Positions 25,065-34,471 are shown, numbered from the stretch's first letter. The stretch is DNA of 64,000 nucleotides from Ardenticatenaceae bacterium (GCA_011525915.1 WYBM01000041.1:1-64000), one strand, 5' to 3'. The notes: generated by a model not told the origin, from the sequence alone. Translations and numbers: made by a program.

Positions 25065-25919
25065 ATGTCTTCGACGACGATGGGATCAGAACACCATCAA
25101 CCTCCTACCCTTGTCATCCAACGCGCCCATGGCTGGTCTGCGTTAGGTTTGGCTGACGTATGGGAGTACCGCGAGTTATTATTTTTCCTGGCCTGGCGGG
25201 AACTTCAGGGGGCCTATCGGCAGACGGCGTTGGGGCTTTCCTGGCTGCTTTTGCGCCCCATTATCAGCACGGTGCTGATGACGTTTGTGTTTAGTGGGTT
25301 ACTGAATGTATCATCCGACGGGGCGCCTTACCCTATTTTTGTCTTGTCGGCCATGATCCCCTGGAACTTTTTCACCAATGCTGTGACCCGCTCTTCGCGC
25401 AGCCTGGTAGATAACATGCACGTCATTTCCAAAGTTTATTTCCCACGTATGATTGTGCCCATTGCCGGTACGGCCTCTGGCATGGTGGATTTTGCTGCGT
25501 CATTCCTGGTGTTTAGCGTGGCTTTTATTCTGTATCGGCTGCCTTTGCGCCTGGAGATGATGATGCTGCCGGTGTTTACCGTGCTGGCCTTTACGTTTGC
25601 CCTGGCAGTAGGGCTGTGGCTGGCTACCTTGTCAGTGAAATACCGTGATGTTTCTTTTGCCATTAACTTTCTTTTGCAGGCATTGATGTACCTGTCGCCG
25701 GTTTTCTACTCGGTCAGCGAAGTGCCCAACTGGCTGCGACCTCTTTATACACTGAACCCGATGACGCAGGTGATTGAAGGATTTCGCTGGTCTTTGTTAG
25801 GCACCAGCAGCGCCCCTACTGTCATGTTGTTGTTTTCTTCATTACTAGTCGTTGTGGGTCTTATTTCTGGCGCATTTGTCTTTCGGCGTACAGAACGGAC
25901 GGTGGTGGATATACTGTGA
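25065..25919 (+). CDS. wzm: ABC-2 type polysaccharide exporter permease, Wzm-like (284 aa)
   Basis: Six hydrophobic helices. The N-terminal cytoplasmic stretch WEYRELLFFLAWRELQGAYRQ and LGLSWLLLRPI match O-antigen/teichoic acid ABC-2 permeases. With the ATPase that follows (starting inside this gene's stop codon) it forms an exporter for lipid-linked polysaccharide. An AAGGAG ribosome binding site precedes the ATG. In a single-membrane cell it would move finished glycan to the outer surface of the membrane. Confidence 0.92.
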   Translation: MSSTTMGSEHHQPPTLVIQRAHGWSALGLADVWEYRELLFFLAWRELQGAYRQTALGLSWLLLRPIISTVLMTFVFSGLLNVSSDGAPYPIFVLSAMIPWNFFTNAVTRSSRSLVDNMHVISKVYFPRMIVPIAGTASGMVDFAASFLVFSVAFILYRLPLRLEMMMLPVFTVLAFTFALAVGLWLATLSVKYRDVSFAINFLLQALMYLSPVFYSVSEVPNWLRPLYTLNPMTQVIEGFRWSLLGTSSAPTVMLLFSSLLVVVGLISGAFVFRRTERTVVDIL

Positions 25920-27241
25920 GTGAACAAGCGATTCGAGTTGAGAACCTGTCTAAGCGGTATCGGATTGGCCTACCGCCCAAGCATGTGAAGGGGCGTAGAG
26001 CCATGTTGCACAAGGTGGCCAACACCTTTGGCTACCTGGCCAGCACCTTACGGCAGGCCACCGAAGAAGAGATCTTGTGGGCCTTAAAGGATATCTCCTT
26101 TGAAGTTGAGCGCGGGGAAGTGGTGGGCCTGGTGGGCCGCAACGGCGCCGGCAAAAGCACACTGCTTAAAGTGTTATCTCGCATTACTGAGCCGACAGAA
26201 GGCCGTGCCTTTATCCACGGCCGTGTTGGCTCCCTGCTGGAAGTGGGCACTGGTTTCCACCCAGAATTGACCGGCCGTGAAAATGTGTACCTCAATGGGG
26301 CCGTGCTGGGCATGAAACGGACCGAAATTGAGCGCAAATTTGACGAAATCGCCGCCTTCTCTGGCGTGGAAAAGTTTTTAGATACACCTGTTAAGCGCTA
26401 TTCTAGTGGTATGTCTGTGCGCCTGGCCTTTTCGGTGGCCGCCCATTTGCAGCCGGAAATCTTGTTGGTAGACGAGGTGCTGGCCGTGGGTGATGCCGCC
26501 TTTCAAAAGAAGTGCCTGGGCAAAATGGGCGATGTGGCCGCTGAAGGGCGTACCGTGCTGTTTGTCTCACACAACATGGTGGCCGTGCAAAACCTGTGCA
26601 GCCGGGCTATCTGGCTGCAAGAAGGCCGGCTGCTGGCAGACAGCACAGCCAGTGACATTGTGATGCAATATTTACAAGCGTCTAACCCTGGTCTGCGTGA
26701 ACAGGTGTGGGATGATATGCACCGCGCCCCTGGTAATGACCTGGTACGCTTAAAGCGCCTTACGGTGCGCCCCGAAAATGGCGCCCCGGAAGAGCCCATT
26801 ACTATGGAAACGCCGTTTGTGATCGATGTGGAATTTTGGAACCTGACGCCTGATCTGTTCCTGGATGTACGGGTGTTTTTGTACACGGAGTATGATGTGG
26901 CGGCCCTGGGGGCAGATACGGCCTATGAGCCCACGTGGCACGGCCGTCAATTCCCCGTTGGCACCTTTCGGACCCAGTGCCATGTTCCCGGTAACTGGCT
27001 TAATGCAGGCAACTACCGTGTAGGGGTGGAGATTGTCAAAGACGGCCGGCGTAAAGTCTATATCCAGGATAGTGACTGGCTGACGTTTGAAATTACAGAG
27101 TTGGGTGAACGGGGAGGAACCTGGTATGGTAAAGAGCGTGGTATCTTCCGGCCACGCTTACAATGGAAAACAGAACTTATCGAAGACAGGGCAGGGGCGG
27201 CCGAAAACATGGGGCTGCCTGTGACGGAGGTGCCCACATAA
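25916..27241 (+). CDS. wzt: ABC polysaccharide exporter ATPase, Wzt-like, with C-terminal glycan-binding domain (441 aa)
   Basis: Starts at a GTG overlapping the permease stop codon. The ATPase domain has Walker A GRNGAGKST at residues 74-82, the signature YSSGMSVRLAFSVA and Walker B ILLVDEVLAVGDA. Residues of about 275-430 form the extra beta-sandwich domain typical of Wzt proteins that recognise the terminal modification of their own polysaccharide, including DLFLDVRVFLYTEYDV and DWLTFEI. The presence of this domain predicts that the glycan carries a specific non-reducing end cap, possibly made by a modifying enzyme in this locus. Confidence 0.92.
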   Translation: MSEQAIRVENLSKRYRIGLPPKHVKGRRAMLHKVANTFGYLASTLRQATEEEILWALKDISFEVERGEVVGLVGRNGAGKSTLLKVLSRITEPTEGRAFIHGRVGSLLEVGTGFHPELTGRENVYLNGAVLGMKRTEIERKFDEIAAFSGVEKFLDTPVKRYSSGMSVRLAFSVAAHLQPEILLVDEVLAVGDAAFQKKCLGKMGDVAAEGRTVLFVSHNMVAVQNLCSRAIWLQEGRLLADSTASDIVMQYLQASNPGLREQVWDDMHRAPGNDLVRLKRLTVRPENGAPEEPITMETPFVIDVEFWNLTPDLFLDVRVFLYTEYDVAALGADTAYEPTWHGRQFPVGTFRTQCHVPGNWLNAGNYRVGVEIVKDGRRKVYIQDSDWLTFEITELGERGGTWYGKERGIFRPRLQWKTELIEDRAGAAENMGLPVTEVPT

Positions 27242-27257
27242 AGATAATGGAGTTTGC

Positions 27258-28211
27258 ATGATTCCTGATAAGCAATACCTGTTTATTGTTGGGGCGCCGC
27301 GCAGCGGCACCACCTGGATGCAGTTGATGTTGGGCGCGCACCCCGCCGTATGTACCACCGTGGAGTTGACGTTGTTTCTTTACACCAACCGCTGGCTATT
27401 TCGGTGGAACAAAGAAGCAGATGATGTCCGTGAGGGGCGCTGGCATATTGGGCTGCCGATGATATGGACGGCCGAGGAGTTCTATGGCTTTCTACGCGAC
27501 TTTTTAGGGCGTTCTTACAGCCGAGTATTGGCCGAAAATCCGGAAGCTACGCATATCCTGGACAAGCACCCCACCAATGCCGCCTTTGTCGAAGAGATAG
27601 ATTTGTTGATGCCCAACGCCCGGTTCATTCATATCATCCGTGACGGCCGTGACGTGGCGGCCTCTATGGTAGCAGCCAAACACCAGATGGGTTTTGGCAC
27701 AGGCACCGTGGCTGCTTCGGCCGCCGCCTGGAAAGAGCATGTGATCTGGGGCCAAAATGCACGCCAGTTTGACGGCCGTTACCTGGAAGTGCGCTACAGA
27801 GATATGACTGAAAAGCCGGAACATACCCTCAGAACCACCTTCGATTTTTGTGATTTGCCGGCCACCGATGAGGAAATAGCGGCCATTGTGAAAGAACATG
27901 CCTTTGACAGGCTGAAAAAAGAACGTATGTCGCCGGTAGATGACGTGACGCTGCCTAAAAATTTTTACCGCAAAGGCAAGATCGGCAGCTGGCAGCAAGA
28001 TTTTACGCCGGTGGAGCGGTATATCTTTAATGAAGTAGCCGGTGATCTGCTGGTGGCGTTGGGCTTCGCCAAAAGGGGATGGTGGGCTGATTCAGCCCTG
28101 CAAAAGTATTGGCTGCCGCTGCAAGCGGCATTTTCCAGTCGACAGCGCCTGCGCCATTCCATCAAAAAAAGCGCTAAGAGAATCCTTAAACCGGCGGCTC
28201 AAAGCGCCTAG
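27258..28211 (+). CDS. PAPS-dependent sulfotransferase (317 aa)
   Basis: The 5'-phosphosulfate loop GAPRSGTTW is at residues 12-20, and the 3'-phosphate-binding block IHIIRDGRDVAASM follows about 115 residues later. Both are hallmarks of the P-loop sulfotransferase family, which moves sulfate from 3'-phosphoadenylyl sulfate to a hydroxyl or amine. The gene sits directly after the exporter ATPase, so a sugar of the exported glycan is the likely acceptor. The C-terminus is strongly basic. Start ATG follows GGAG. Confidence 0.9.
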   Translation: MIPDKQYLFIVGAPRSGTTWMQLMLGAHPAVCTTVELTLFLYTNRWLFRWNKEADDVREGRWHIGLPMIWTAEEFYGFLRDFLGRSYSRVLAENPEATHILDKHPTNAAFVEEIDLLMPNARFIHIIRDGRDVAASMVAAKHQMGFGTGTVAASAAAWKEHVIWGQNARQFDGRYLEVRYRDMTEKPEHTLRTTFDFCDLPATDEEIAAIVKEHAFDRLKKERMSPVDDVTLPKNFYRKGKIGSWQQDFTPVERYIFNEVAGDLLVALGFAKRGWWADSALQKYWLPLQAAFSSRQRLRHSIKKSAKRILKPAAQSA

Positions 28212-28239
28212 AGGTAAGATTCGCCTGAATCGTTCTGTC

Positions 28240-29781
28240 ATGCATGACAAGCGCGTTGTTCCCCAACTTTTGGTGATGGTTATCGCCGCAGTGGCGTTCA
28301 CGGCCGTTTTGTGGACGGCCCGCTGGGGGGTAGGCACGTCACCTGATTCCGTGGCCTATATCAGCACGGCGCGAAACCTGTGGTCTGGCCTTGCCGCTGC
28401 CAGCGACACAGCCCTGATATTCCGGCCCCCCTTTTACCCGTTTCTACTGGCCGCCATGGGTCTGGTTGGCCTGGACCCCCTGGTCAGCGCACGCTGGCTG
28501 AATGCTCTGCTTTTTGCCGGTAATGTGCTGCTGGTGGGGTTGGTTGTCTGGCGCTGCCAGCCGCAAACACCGTGGCTGGCCCCCCTGGGTGCTTTGCTGG
28601 CGCTGTTGGCGCTGCCGCTGCTGGAAATTCATGCCTATGCCTGGACGGAACCGGCTTTTATTTGCCTGGGGTTTGCCGGTTTATATGGCCTCTCCTTGTT
28701 CTTGGTGAATGAGCAGAAGCGGTGGCTGTGGCTCACGGCCGTGTTGTTTGCCCTGGCCTGGTTGACCCGTTACGCGGGCCTGGCGTTTATAGTAGCCGGT
28801 GGGGTGGGGCTGCTTTTGTTTTCCAAGAAAAGGTGGTCCCATCGGGTGGGTGACGCCCTGATTTTAGGTGTCATAGGCTGTGTGCCGCTGGCCTTGTGGT
28901 TGGGGCGCAATCTGGGGCAGGGCAGTTCGGCTACCGGCCGCTCTTTTGTGTTCCACCCGGTGAACCGCACCCATTTCTGGCAGGCCGTTTTTACCCTGTC
29001 AGATTGGCTGCACATACCAGCGGCGGCACCTGGCATGCTGCGGGTGCTGGTGTTGGCCGTTTTAGGCATGACGGCCGTAGCCATTCTCTTTTTTTCGTTC
29101 ACCCGCTCCCGTCGTGATACCCCCCATCTGCTTAGGCTCGCTTACGAGCGGCTGCTGCTGCTTTTTTTACCCACCTATCTATTGTTTTTGCTCTTTTCTA
29201 TCTCTTTCCTAGATGCTGCTACGCCTCTGGACGGCCGTATCCTCTCCCCTATTTATGTAGCCAGCCTATTGCTGGGCATGTGGTTGCTGGCGGAACTGCA
29301 TCCGTTGATGCGGCGTTGGCGCGTGATGCAAGTGGCCGTCGCCGGCTTGCTGCTGCTGTTTCTGATGGTGGCTTTGGGCAGAAGTGGGCGCTGGGTGTAC
29401 ACTGCGTATGAACGGGGATTGGGCTTTTCCAGCGCTGCCTGGCAGCAGGCTGAGATCATTACCCACATAAGGGCACTGCCTCAGGGCACACTTATCTTTT
29501 CTAATAGCCCGGACGCGGTATATTTGTTAACAAACCGGCTGGCCCAGCCACTGCCCAGAAAAGTGGAAGCCACCACGCAGATGGCCAATGAGCATTATGC
29601 TGCTGACCTGGCCGCGATGGGTGACAGACTGCGGTTGGAAGATGGCGTGGTTGTTTATTTTTTACAGGTGGGGCAGCGTGCGGCCGTGCCTGGCCCCCAA
29701 GAATTGGTTCAATCACTTTTGCTGCATCCCGTTGTGGAAACAGCAGAGGGGACTATCTATGCCCTGGAGACAGAACGGTAG
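28240..29781 (+). CDS. GT39/ArnT-like membrane glycosyltransferase (513 aa)
   Basis: Polytopic membrane protein with about ten helices. The first extracytoplasmic loop GTSPDSVAYISTARNLWSG carries an Asp (residue 36) where dolichyl/polyprenyl-phosphate-sugar transferases have their catalytic acid. FRPPFYPFLLAAMG follows, a pattern common to the PMT/ArnT group. The C-terminal 110 residues are a soluble outside domain. It should use a lipid-phosphate sugar, which the DPM1-like enzyme encoded next could supply. The frame extends back into the sulfotransferase gene; the first sensible ATG outside it is 28240. Confidence 0.78.
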   Translation: MHDKRVVPQLLVMVIAAVAFTAVLWTARWGVGTSPDSVAYISTARNLWSGLAAASDTALIFRPPFYPFLLAAMGLVGLDPLVSARWLNALLFAGNVLLVGLVVWRCQPQTPWLAPLGALLALLALPLLEIHAYAWTEPAFICLGFAGLYGLSLFLVNEQKRWLWLTAVLFALAWLTRYAGLAFIVAGGVGLLLFSKKRWSHRVGDALILGVIGCVPLALWLGRNLGQGSSATGRSFVFHPVNRTHFWQAVFTLSDWLHIPAAAPGMLRVLVLAVLGMTAVAILFFSFTRSRRDTPHLLRLAYERLLLLFLPTYLLFLLFSISFLDAATPLDGRILSPIYVASLLLGMWLLAELHPLMRRWRVMQVAVAGLLLLFLMVALGRSGRWVYTAYERGLGFSSAAWQQAEIITHIRALPQGTLIFSNSPDAVYLLTNRLAQPLPRKVEATTQMANEHYAADLAAMGDRLRLEDGVVVYFLQVGQRAAVPGPQELVQSLLLHPVVETAEGTIYALETER

Positions 29782-29787
29782 AAAGCT

Positions 29788-30483
29788 ATGAAATTGTCAA
29801 TTGTCATACCCTGTTACAACGAAATGAAAACGATTGAAGAGATCGTGCAAAAGGTGCTGGCCGTTGATTTGGGTGGCCTGGGACGTGAACTGGTCATTGT
29901 GGATGATGGCTCTAAAGATGGCACAAGAGATTACCTGGATACACTGCGGGAAAAGGCAGGTTTTCGGATTATTTTTCATGAAAACAACCAGGGCAAAGGG
30001 GCGGCCTTGCGTACCGGTTTTGCCCAGGCCACCGGGGACATCATTATTGTGCAAGATGCTGATCTGGAATATGACCCCAACGAGTACCCCAAGTTGTTAA
30101 AGCCTATTCTGGACGGCAAGGCAGACGTTGTCTATGGCTCCCGGTTTGTGGGTGGTGAGTCACACCGGGTGTTGTACTTCTGGCACTCTCTGGGCAATAA
30201 AGTTCTGACGCTGATGTCCAATATGTTCACCAACCTGAACCTGACGGACATGGAGGTTTGTTACAAGGTTTTTAAGCGTGATGTTCTAGAAAAGATCGAG
30301 CTAAAGGAACATCGCTTTGGCTTTGAACCGGAATTTACGGCCAAGGTTGCCCGGCAGGGATTTGTAGTTTATGAAGTGGGCATTTCTTATTACGGCCGTA
30401 CCTACGCCGAAGGTAAAAAAATCAACTGGAAAGACGGCTTTCGGGCCATTTATGTCATTTTGAAGTATGGGTTTTTTCGGTAA
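29788..30483 (+). CDS. Family 2 glycosyltransferase, dolichyl-phosphate mannose synthase-like (231 aa)
   Basis: Compact GT-A enzyme: [29 protein letters not shown] with Asp39-Asp40, and the metal site [14 protein letters not shown]. The end of the domain reads [14 protein letters not shown], typical of soluble DPM1-like polyprenyl-phosphate sugar synthases. It likely charges undecaprenyl phosphate with a sugar for the membrane transferase encoded six bases upstream. A hairpin with a short T-run follows the stop codon. Confidence 0.92.
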   Translation: MKLSIVIPCYNEMKTIEEIVQKVLAVDLGGLGRELVIVDDGSKDGTRDYLDTLREKAGFRIIFHENNQGKGAALRTGFAQATGDIIIVQDADLEYDPNEYPKLLKPILDGKADVVYGSRFVGGESHRVLYFWHSLGNKVLTLMSNMFTNLNLTDMEVCYKVFKRDVLEKIELKEHRFGFEPEFTAKVARQGFVVYEVGISYYGRTYAEGKKINWKDGFRAIYVILKYGFFR

Positions 30484-30486
30484 ACG

Positions 30487-30520
30487 ATGAGAGATTGGCC
30501 AACCTCCAATCTCTCATTTT
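30487..30520 (+). terminator. Intergenic 12-bp hairpin with short T-run
   Basis: ATGAGAGATTGG (30487-30498) pairs perfectly with CCAATCTCTCAT (30506-30517) over a 7-base loop, followed by TTTT. It sits between two glycosyltransferase genes of the same strand and ends eight bases before the next ATG. It could be a weak terminator, an attenuator or a dispersed repeat; the similar hairpin at 7194-7223 favours a repeat family. Confidence 0.55.
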
Positions 30521-30528
30521 CTAAAACC

Positions 30529-31674
30529 ATGTCACTTGTTAGCGTTATCATACCAGCTTACAACCAGGGTCACTTCCTGGCCGAAGCCGTAAACAGCGTT
30601 CTGGCCCAAACATACCCGCTGTTTGAAGTCATTGTGGTGGATGACGGCTCTACCGATAACACGGCCGTGGTCGCCCAAAGTTTTACCGATCCTCGTGTCC
30701 GTTACGTTTATAAAAAGAACGGCGGCCTCTCATCGGCGCGCAACGAAGGCCTGCGCCATGCCCAAGGGGACTTTATCTCCTTCCTGGATTCAGATGATTG
30801 TTTCTTGCCTGAAAAGTTAGAAATTTTGCTGGCCACCTTAGAAGAGCAGCCCGCCGTTGGCCTGGTAGCCGGGCAGTCAATACCTGTAGATGAACACGGC
30901 CGTCACGTGGGTAAACGGTTTGATACCCCCCTGCCTGAAGACCCGCGCCGCTTACTGCTGGGGAATCCGCTGCACGTGGGCAGCGTGTTAGTGCGCCGTA
31001 TGTGGCAGGACAAAGCCGGCTTTTTTGATGAAAGTCTGCGTTCGTATGAGGATTGGGACATGTGGCTGCGCCTGGCACGAGCCGGCTGCCCGCTGCACTA
31101 CGTTCCCCAGCCGGTTGCTTTGTACCGGTTTCATACGGCGCAAATGACCCGTGACGGCCGTCAGATGACCACCGCTACCTTTGCCGTGCTGGACAAACTC
31201 TTTGATGACCCCGCCCTACCTGCCGATTGGCAGGCGCTGCGTGATCAGGCATACAGCCAGGCTTATTTGCGTAAAACTGCCCAGGCTTACCAGGGGCGTG
31301 ATTATGCCGCCGGGCGGCAAAGCCTGCTGCAAGCAGTTACCCTGGATCCGGCCCTGTTAGCTGGTGATGCCAGCAGGTTGGCAAACCACTTTTCTGCCTG
31401 GGTAGAACTGCCCAAAACCAGCGATAAGTTCGCCTTTTTAGAAGATATTTACCACCATCTGCCGCCAGAACTGCCGGCCTTGCAGCAGCGACGACGGCCA
31501 GATCTGGGCCGGGCGGCTATGCAGATGGCGTATGAATGTTATGCTCAGGGAAACATGGCTCAGGCACGCACGGCCGTGCGCGCTGCCCTGCGCTACCAAC
31601 CAGGCCGCATCACCAACCGGGGCACGCTGGCCATTCTACTGCGTACCCATCTGCCCTTTTTACAAACGTCCTGA
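30529..31674 (+). CDS. Family 2 glycosyltransferase (381 aa)
   Basis: GT-A domain in residues 1-230: SLVSVIIPAYNQGHFLAEAV, VVDDGSTDNT, SFLDSDDCFLPEKLE with the DxD metal site, and the acceptor-side block SYEDWDMWLRLARAGC. The remaining 150 residues are helical and resemble short repeats (AYQGRDYAAGRQSLLQAV), perhaps a TPR-like interaction region. The open frame starts at 30487 inside a hairpin; 30529 starts the conserved domain. Confidence 0.9.
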   Translation: MSLVSVIIPAYNQGHFLAEAVNSVLAQTYPLFEVIVVDDGSTDNTAVVAQSFTDPRVRYVYKKNGGLSSARNEGLRHAQGDFISFLDSDDCFLPEKLEILLATLEEQPAVGLVAGQSIPVDEHGRHVGKRFDTPLPEDPRRLLLGNPLHVGSVLVRRMWQDKAGFFDESLRSYEDWDMWLRLARAGCPLHYVPQPVALYRFHTAQMTRDGRQMTTATFAVLDKLFDDPALPADWQALRDQAYSQAYLRKTAQAYQGRDYAAGRQSLLQAVTLDPALLAGDASRLANHFSAWVELPKTSDKFAFLEDIYHHLPPELPALQQRRRPDLGRAAMQMAYECYAQGNMAQARTAVRAALRYQPGRITNRGTLAILLRTHLPFLQTS

Positions 31675-31782
31675 CCCGATCTACGAATCTTTAGATAGTT
31701 TGCAAGTAGGCCAGCGTATAAATGGGTCTGGCGCAGGCCCGTGCCTGGGAACAGGTTCGACCCAACTTCTTGAGGAGTCCTT

Positions 31783-32523
31783 ATGTCAACCAAGGGAATC
31801 TATTTACGTAACCAGGTGACACCTTTTGTTATCCTGTTTATTGAACGGGACGGCAGCACTTATATGATCAGCATGTTAAGTGACCATCCCGACATTAATG
31901 TGGTGTATGAACGTTTTGCCGTCATGCGCGAAGAGGGCAAAAATGCCGCCGATCAGTTGGCGTGGGCCACGGATCATTTTCATGCATCGCTGGTCAACCG
32001 CTACAAGGCCGTTGGTTTCAAAACCAAGCTCAAAGATGTGCTTGATCCGCAAGGTTTTACTCAATTACTGCATGAAAAGAACGTGCATATCATCCATATG
32101 CAGCGGCAAAATGTCATTAAAGCGATTGTTTCCAGAGTAAACGCACGGCGTTTGCACAACAAAACGGGTAACTGGAACCTGTATAATGAATCCGATCGTT
32201 TGCCGCCAGCAGTGATTGACCTGGATGATTTTGACCTGATGATGCAGCATCGGGTGGCCCAAGATGGGGAGCTTTCCGCGTATGTAAACCAGTTGAAGCT
32301 GCCCAAACTCACCGTCTGTTACGAAGATTTATTGCAAGACCGCGATGCTGTGCTGCGGCAAATCTTTGACTTCTTGCACGTCAGGTGGGTGCCGGTGCAG
32401 GCCAAAACCAAGAAGAATACCGGCGACGATTTGCGCCAGGTGATCGAAAATTATGATGCATTGCGGGCCAGGTATGTGGGCACGCGGTATGAGGCGATGT
32501 TTGACGAAGTGCTGACATCGTAA
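31783..32523 (+). CDS. Sulfotransferase-family protein (246 aa)
   Basis: The ATG follows GAGGAG by seven bases. The N-terminal strand and loop FVILFIERDGSTYMISML correspond to the phosphosulfate-binding loop (usually R-S-G-S-T) of Stf0-like sulfotransferases, here with Asp in place of the first Ser. VHIIHMQRQNVIKAIVS would supply the 3'-phosphate-binding region, and LTVCYEDLLQDRDAVLRQIF is the typical C-terminal block. This is a second, distantly related sulfotransferase of the locus. The changed loop leaves activity a little uncertain. Confidence 0.75.
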   Translation: MSTKGIYLRNQVTPFVILFIERDGSTYMISMLSDHPDINVVYERFAVMREEGKNAADQLAWATDHFHASLVNRYKAVGFKTKLKDVLDPQGFTQLLHEKNVHIIHMQRQNVIKAIVSRVNARRLHNKTGNWNLYNESDRLPPAVIDLDDFDLMMQHRVAQDGELSAYVNQLKLPKLTVCYEDLLQDRDAVLRQIFDFLHVRWVPVQAKTKKNTGDDLRQVIENYDALRARYVGTRYEAMFDEVLTS

Positions 32524-32538
32524 GAGGTAGTTGGCAAC

Positions 32539-34419
32539 ATGCCTGGTTTGATTGGTTATGTGGATAACGGCCACGGCCGTGATCCCCACACCCTGCTCCC
32601 ACGTATGGCACGTGCTCTGGAGCCAGAAGAACGGTTTAAGATAGATTGTTACGGTGGTGACGGTGTTGGTTTGGGCCGCGTTAGTTTGGGCATTCTAAAC
32701 CCCCAGCCCCAACCCTTATGGAATGAAGACCAGACATTATGCCTGGTCATGGAAGGGGAACTTTACGACACCGCTGACTTAGAACAAGAACTCATCCGGC
32801 GCGGCCACCACTTCACCGTCAACAATGACGCCGAACTGGTGCTGCATTTGTATGAGGAGTACGGTGGTGACTTCCCCTTAAAGGTAAACGGGCCCTTCGC
32901 CGCTGCCATCTGGGATGTGCGGGCCAAAAAGCTGGTTATTGCCAATGACCGGCTGGGGCTGCAACCTACCTATTACGCCTTTGTCGATGGCAGCCTTATT
33001 TTCGGCGCGGGGATGCGGGCGGTGCTGGCAGACACGGCCGTGCCCCGCCTCATAGACCACATCGCCCTGGCTCAGTTCCTCACCTATGATCACTGCCTGC
33101 ATGACCGTACATTTGTAGACGCGGTGCGCCTGCTGCCGCCTGGCTCCCTGCTTACCTGGCAGGCCGGTGACTTCACCATAAAGCCCACCTGGCGGCCCAG
33201 ACAGCCGCTGCAGTATGAACTGATAGACGAACATGACTGGATTGATATGACTGCGGCCGCCATGCACACGGCCGTGAAGCGGCAATCAGGCGCCCGGCAG
33301 CCATCTGGTGACCCGCTGCGGCTGGGTATGCTGCTCAGTGGGGGCCTGGATTCCCGTTACCTGCTGGCCTTGCTGCGTGATGGCCTGGCGCCCGGTGACT
33401 TCCACACCTTTACCTGGGGCATTCCCAACTGCGATGACGCCCGTTTTGCCAAAGAAGTAGCGGCCAAAATGGGCACGACTCATCACTTCTATGAACTACG
33501 TCCAGATTGGCTGCTGGGCCTGGCGGACGAATGTGTGCGCCGCATTGACGGTATGGGTAACGTGGTTAACCTGCATGCCCGGGCCACGCTTGATCAGCAA
33601 GCGCCTTACGTAGACGTTATTTACAAAGGATTCCTGGGTGATGCCATGGCCGGGTTTGCCCAAATGCACCAGCATTGGGCCGATTATGATGATGACACGC
33701 GCATTCTGGCCCACCTGTCCGTGCACCGGATGCAAGGGGTGCTTACCTTTGAACAGGCAGAACGCGACGAATTGTTTACCCCTGAGCTGCGCACGGCCGT
33801 GGGCCATGCCGTTTGGGATACGTATAAACAGGGCATGGATGATTCTGGCTCTACCCTGCTGGCCGACCAACGCATTTACTTTGATTACCGGCAGCGGGTG
33901 CCCCGGCAAACGCTAAACGGTGTAGAGATGGTGCGGGCACACACGGCCGTGCGCCTGCCCTTTGCCGATAATGACCTGGTAGACCTTTTCTTGCGCATGC
34001 CCCCCGGTTTGCGCTATGAACGGCGCATGATGCGCGATGCGTTCATTAAATCCTATGCCGATCTGGCCAAGATTCCGGTGCCCAATGATGGTTTGCCCAT
34101 GATCAACTGTGCCCGTGATGTGCGCATTCGAGCCGAACGCCTGGTGCGCTGGCAGCTGCACAAATCTGGGTTTAAGGGGGTTTCCTACATGGGTAAACGG
34201 CCGTATAAAGATTACGCAAACTGGTTCCGCGGCCCGCTGCGTCCCTGGCTGGAAGAGACACTGCTGGCTAAACGCCACCTGGAACGTGGCTACTACAACC
34301 CTGATGTCGTCCGCCGCCTGGTGCAGGCCCATATGTCTGGCCAGGCAGACCACACCATCAAACTGGGCGCCATGATGTCGATTGAACGCTGGCATCGTCA
34401 ATTTATTGACCATCCGTAA
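32539..34419 (+). CDS. Asparagine synthetase-like protein lacking the glutaminase cysteine (626 aa)
   Basis: Two-domain AsnB architecture. The N-terminal Ntn-hydrolase fold is recognisable (VMEGELYDTADLEQELIRRG, FAAAIWDVRAKKLVIANDRL), but the protein begins MPGLIGYV, whereas active enzymes begin M-C-G; the catalytic Cys is replaced by Pro. The synthetase domain is intact at its ATP-pyrophosphatase loop, LLSGGLDSR with SGGLDS at residues 267-272. So it may use free ammonia or another amine, or form an amide or ester on a sugar or lipid acid. Asparagine-synthetase homologues are common in exopolysaccharide loci with unknown roles. It sits 15 bases after the sulfotransferase gene. Confidence 0.87.
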   Translation: MPGLIGYVDNGHGRDPHTLLPRMARALEPEERFKIDCYGGDGVGLGRVSLGILNPQPQPLWNEDQTLCLVMEGELYDTADLEQELIRRGHHFTVNNDAELVLHLYEEYGGDFPLKVNGPFAAAIWDVRAKKLVIANDRLGLQPTYYAFVDGSLIFGAGMRAVLADTAVPRLIDHIALAQFLTYDHCLHDRTFVDAVRLLPPGSLLTWQAGDFTIKPTWRPRQPLQYELIDEHDWIDMTAAAMHTAVKRQSGARQPSGDPLRLGMLLSGGLDSRYLLALLRDGLAPGDFHTFTWGIPNCDDARFAKEVAAKMGTTHHFYELRPDWLLGLADECVRRIDGMGNVVNLHARATLDQQAPYVDVIYKGFLGDAMAGFAQMHQHWADYDDDTRILAHLSVHRMQGVLTFEQAERDELFTPELRTAVGHAVWDTYKQGMDDSGSTLLADQRIYFDYRQRVPRQTLNGVEMVRAHTAVRLPFADNDLVDLFLRMPPGLRYERRMMRDAFIKSYADLAKIPVPNDGLPMINCARDVRIRAERLVRWQLHKSGFKGVSYMGKRPYKDYANWFRGPLRPWLEETLLAKRHLERGYYNPDVVRRLVQAHMSGQADHTIKLGAMMSIERWHRQFIDHP

Positions 34420-34471
34420 TCTATGACCCATATTCCGTAACCAGTGGCAAATTACCAATGACGGAGCAACT

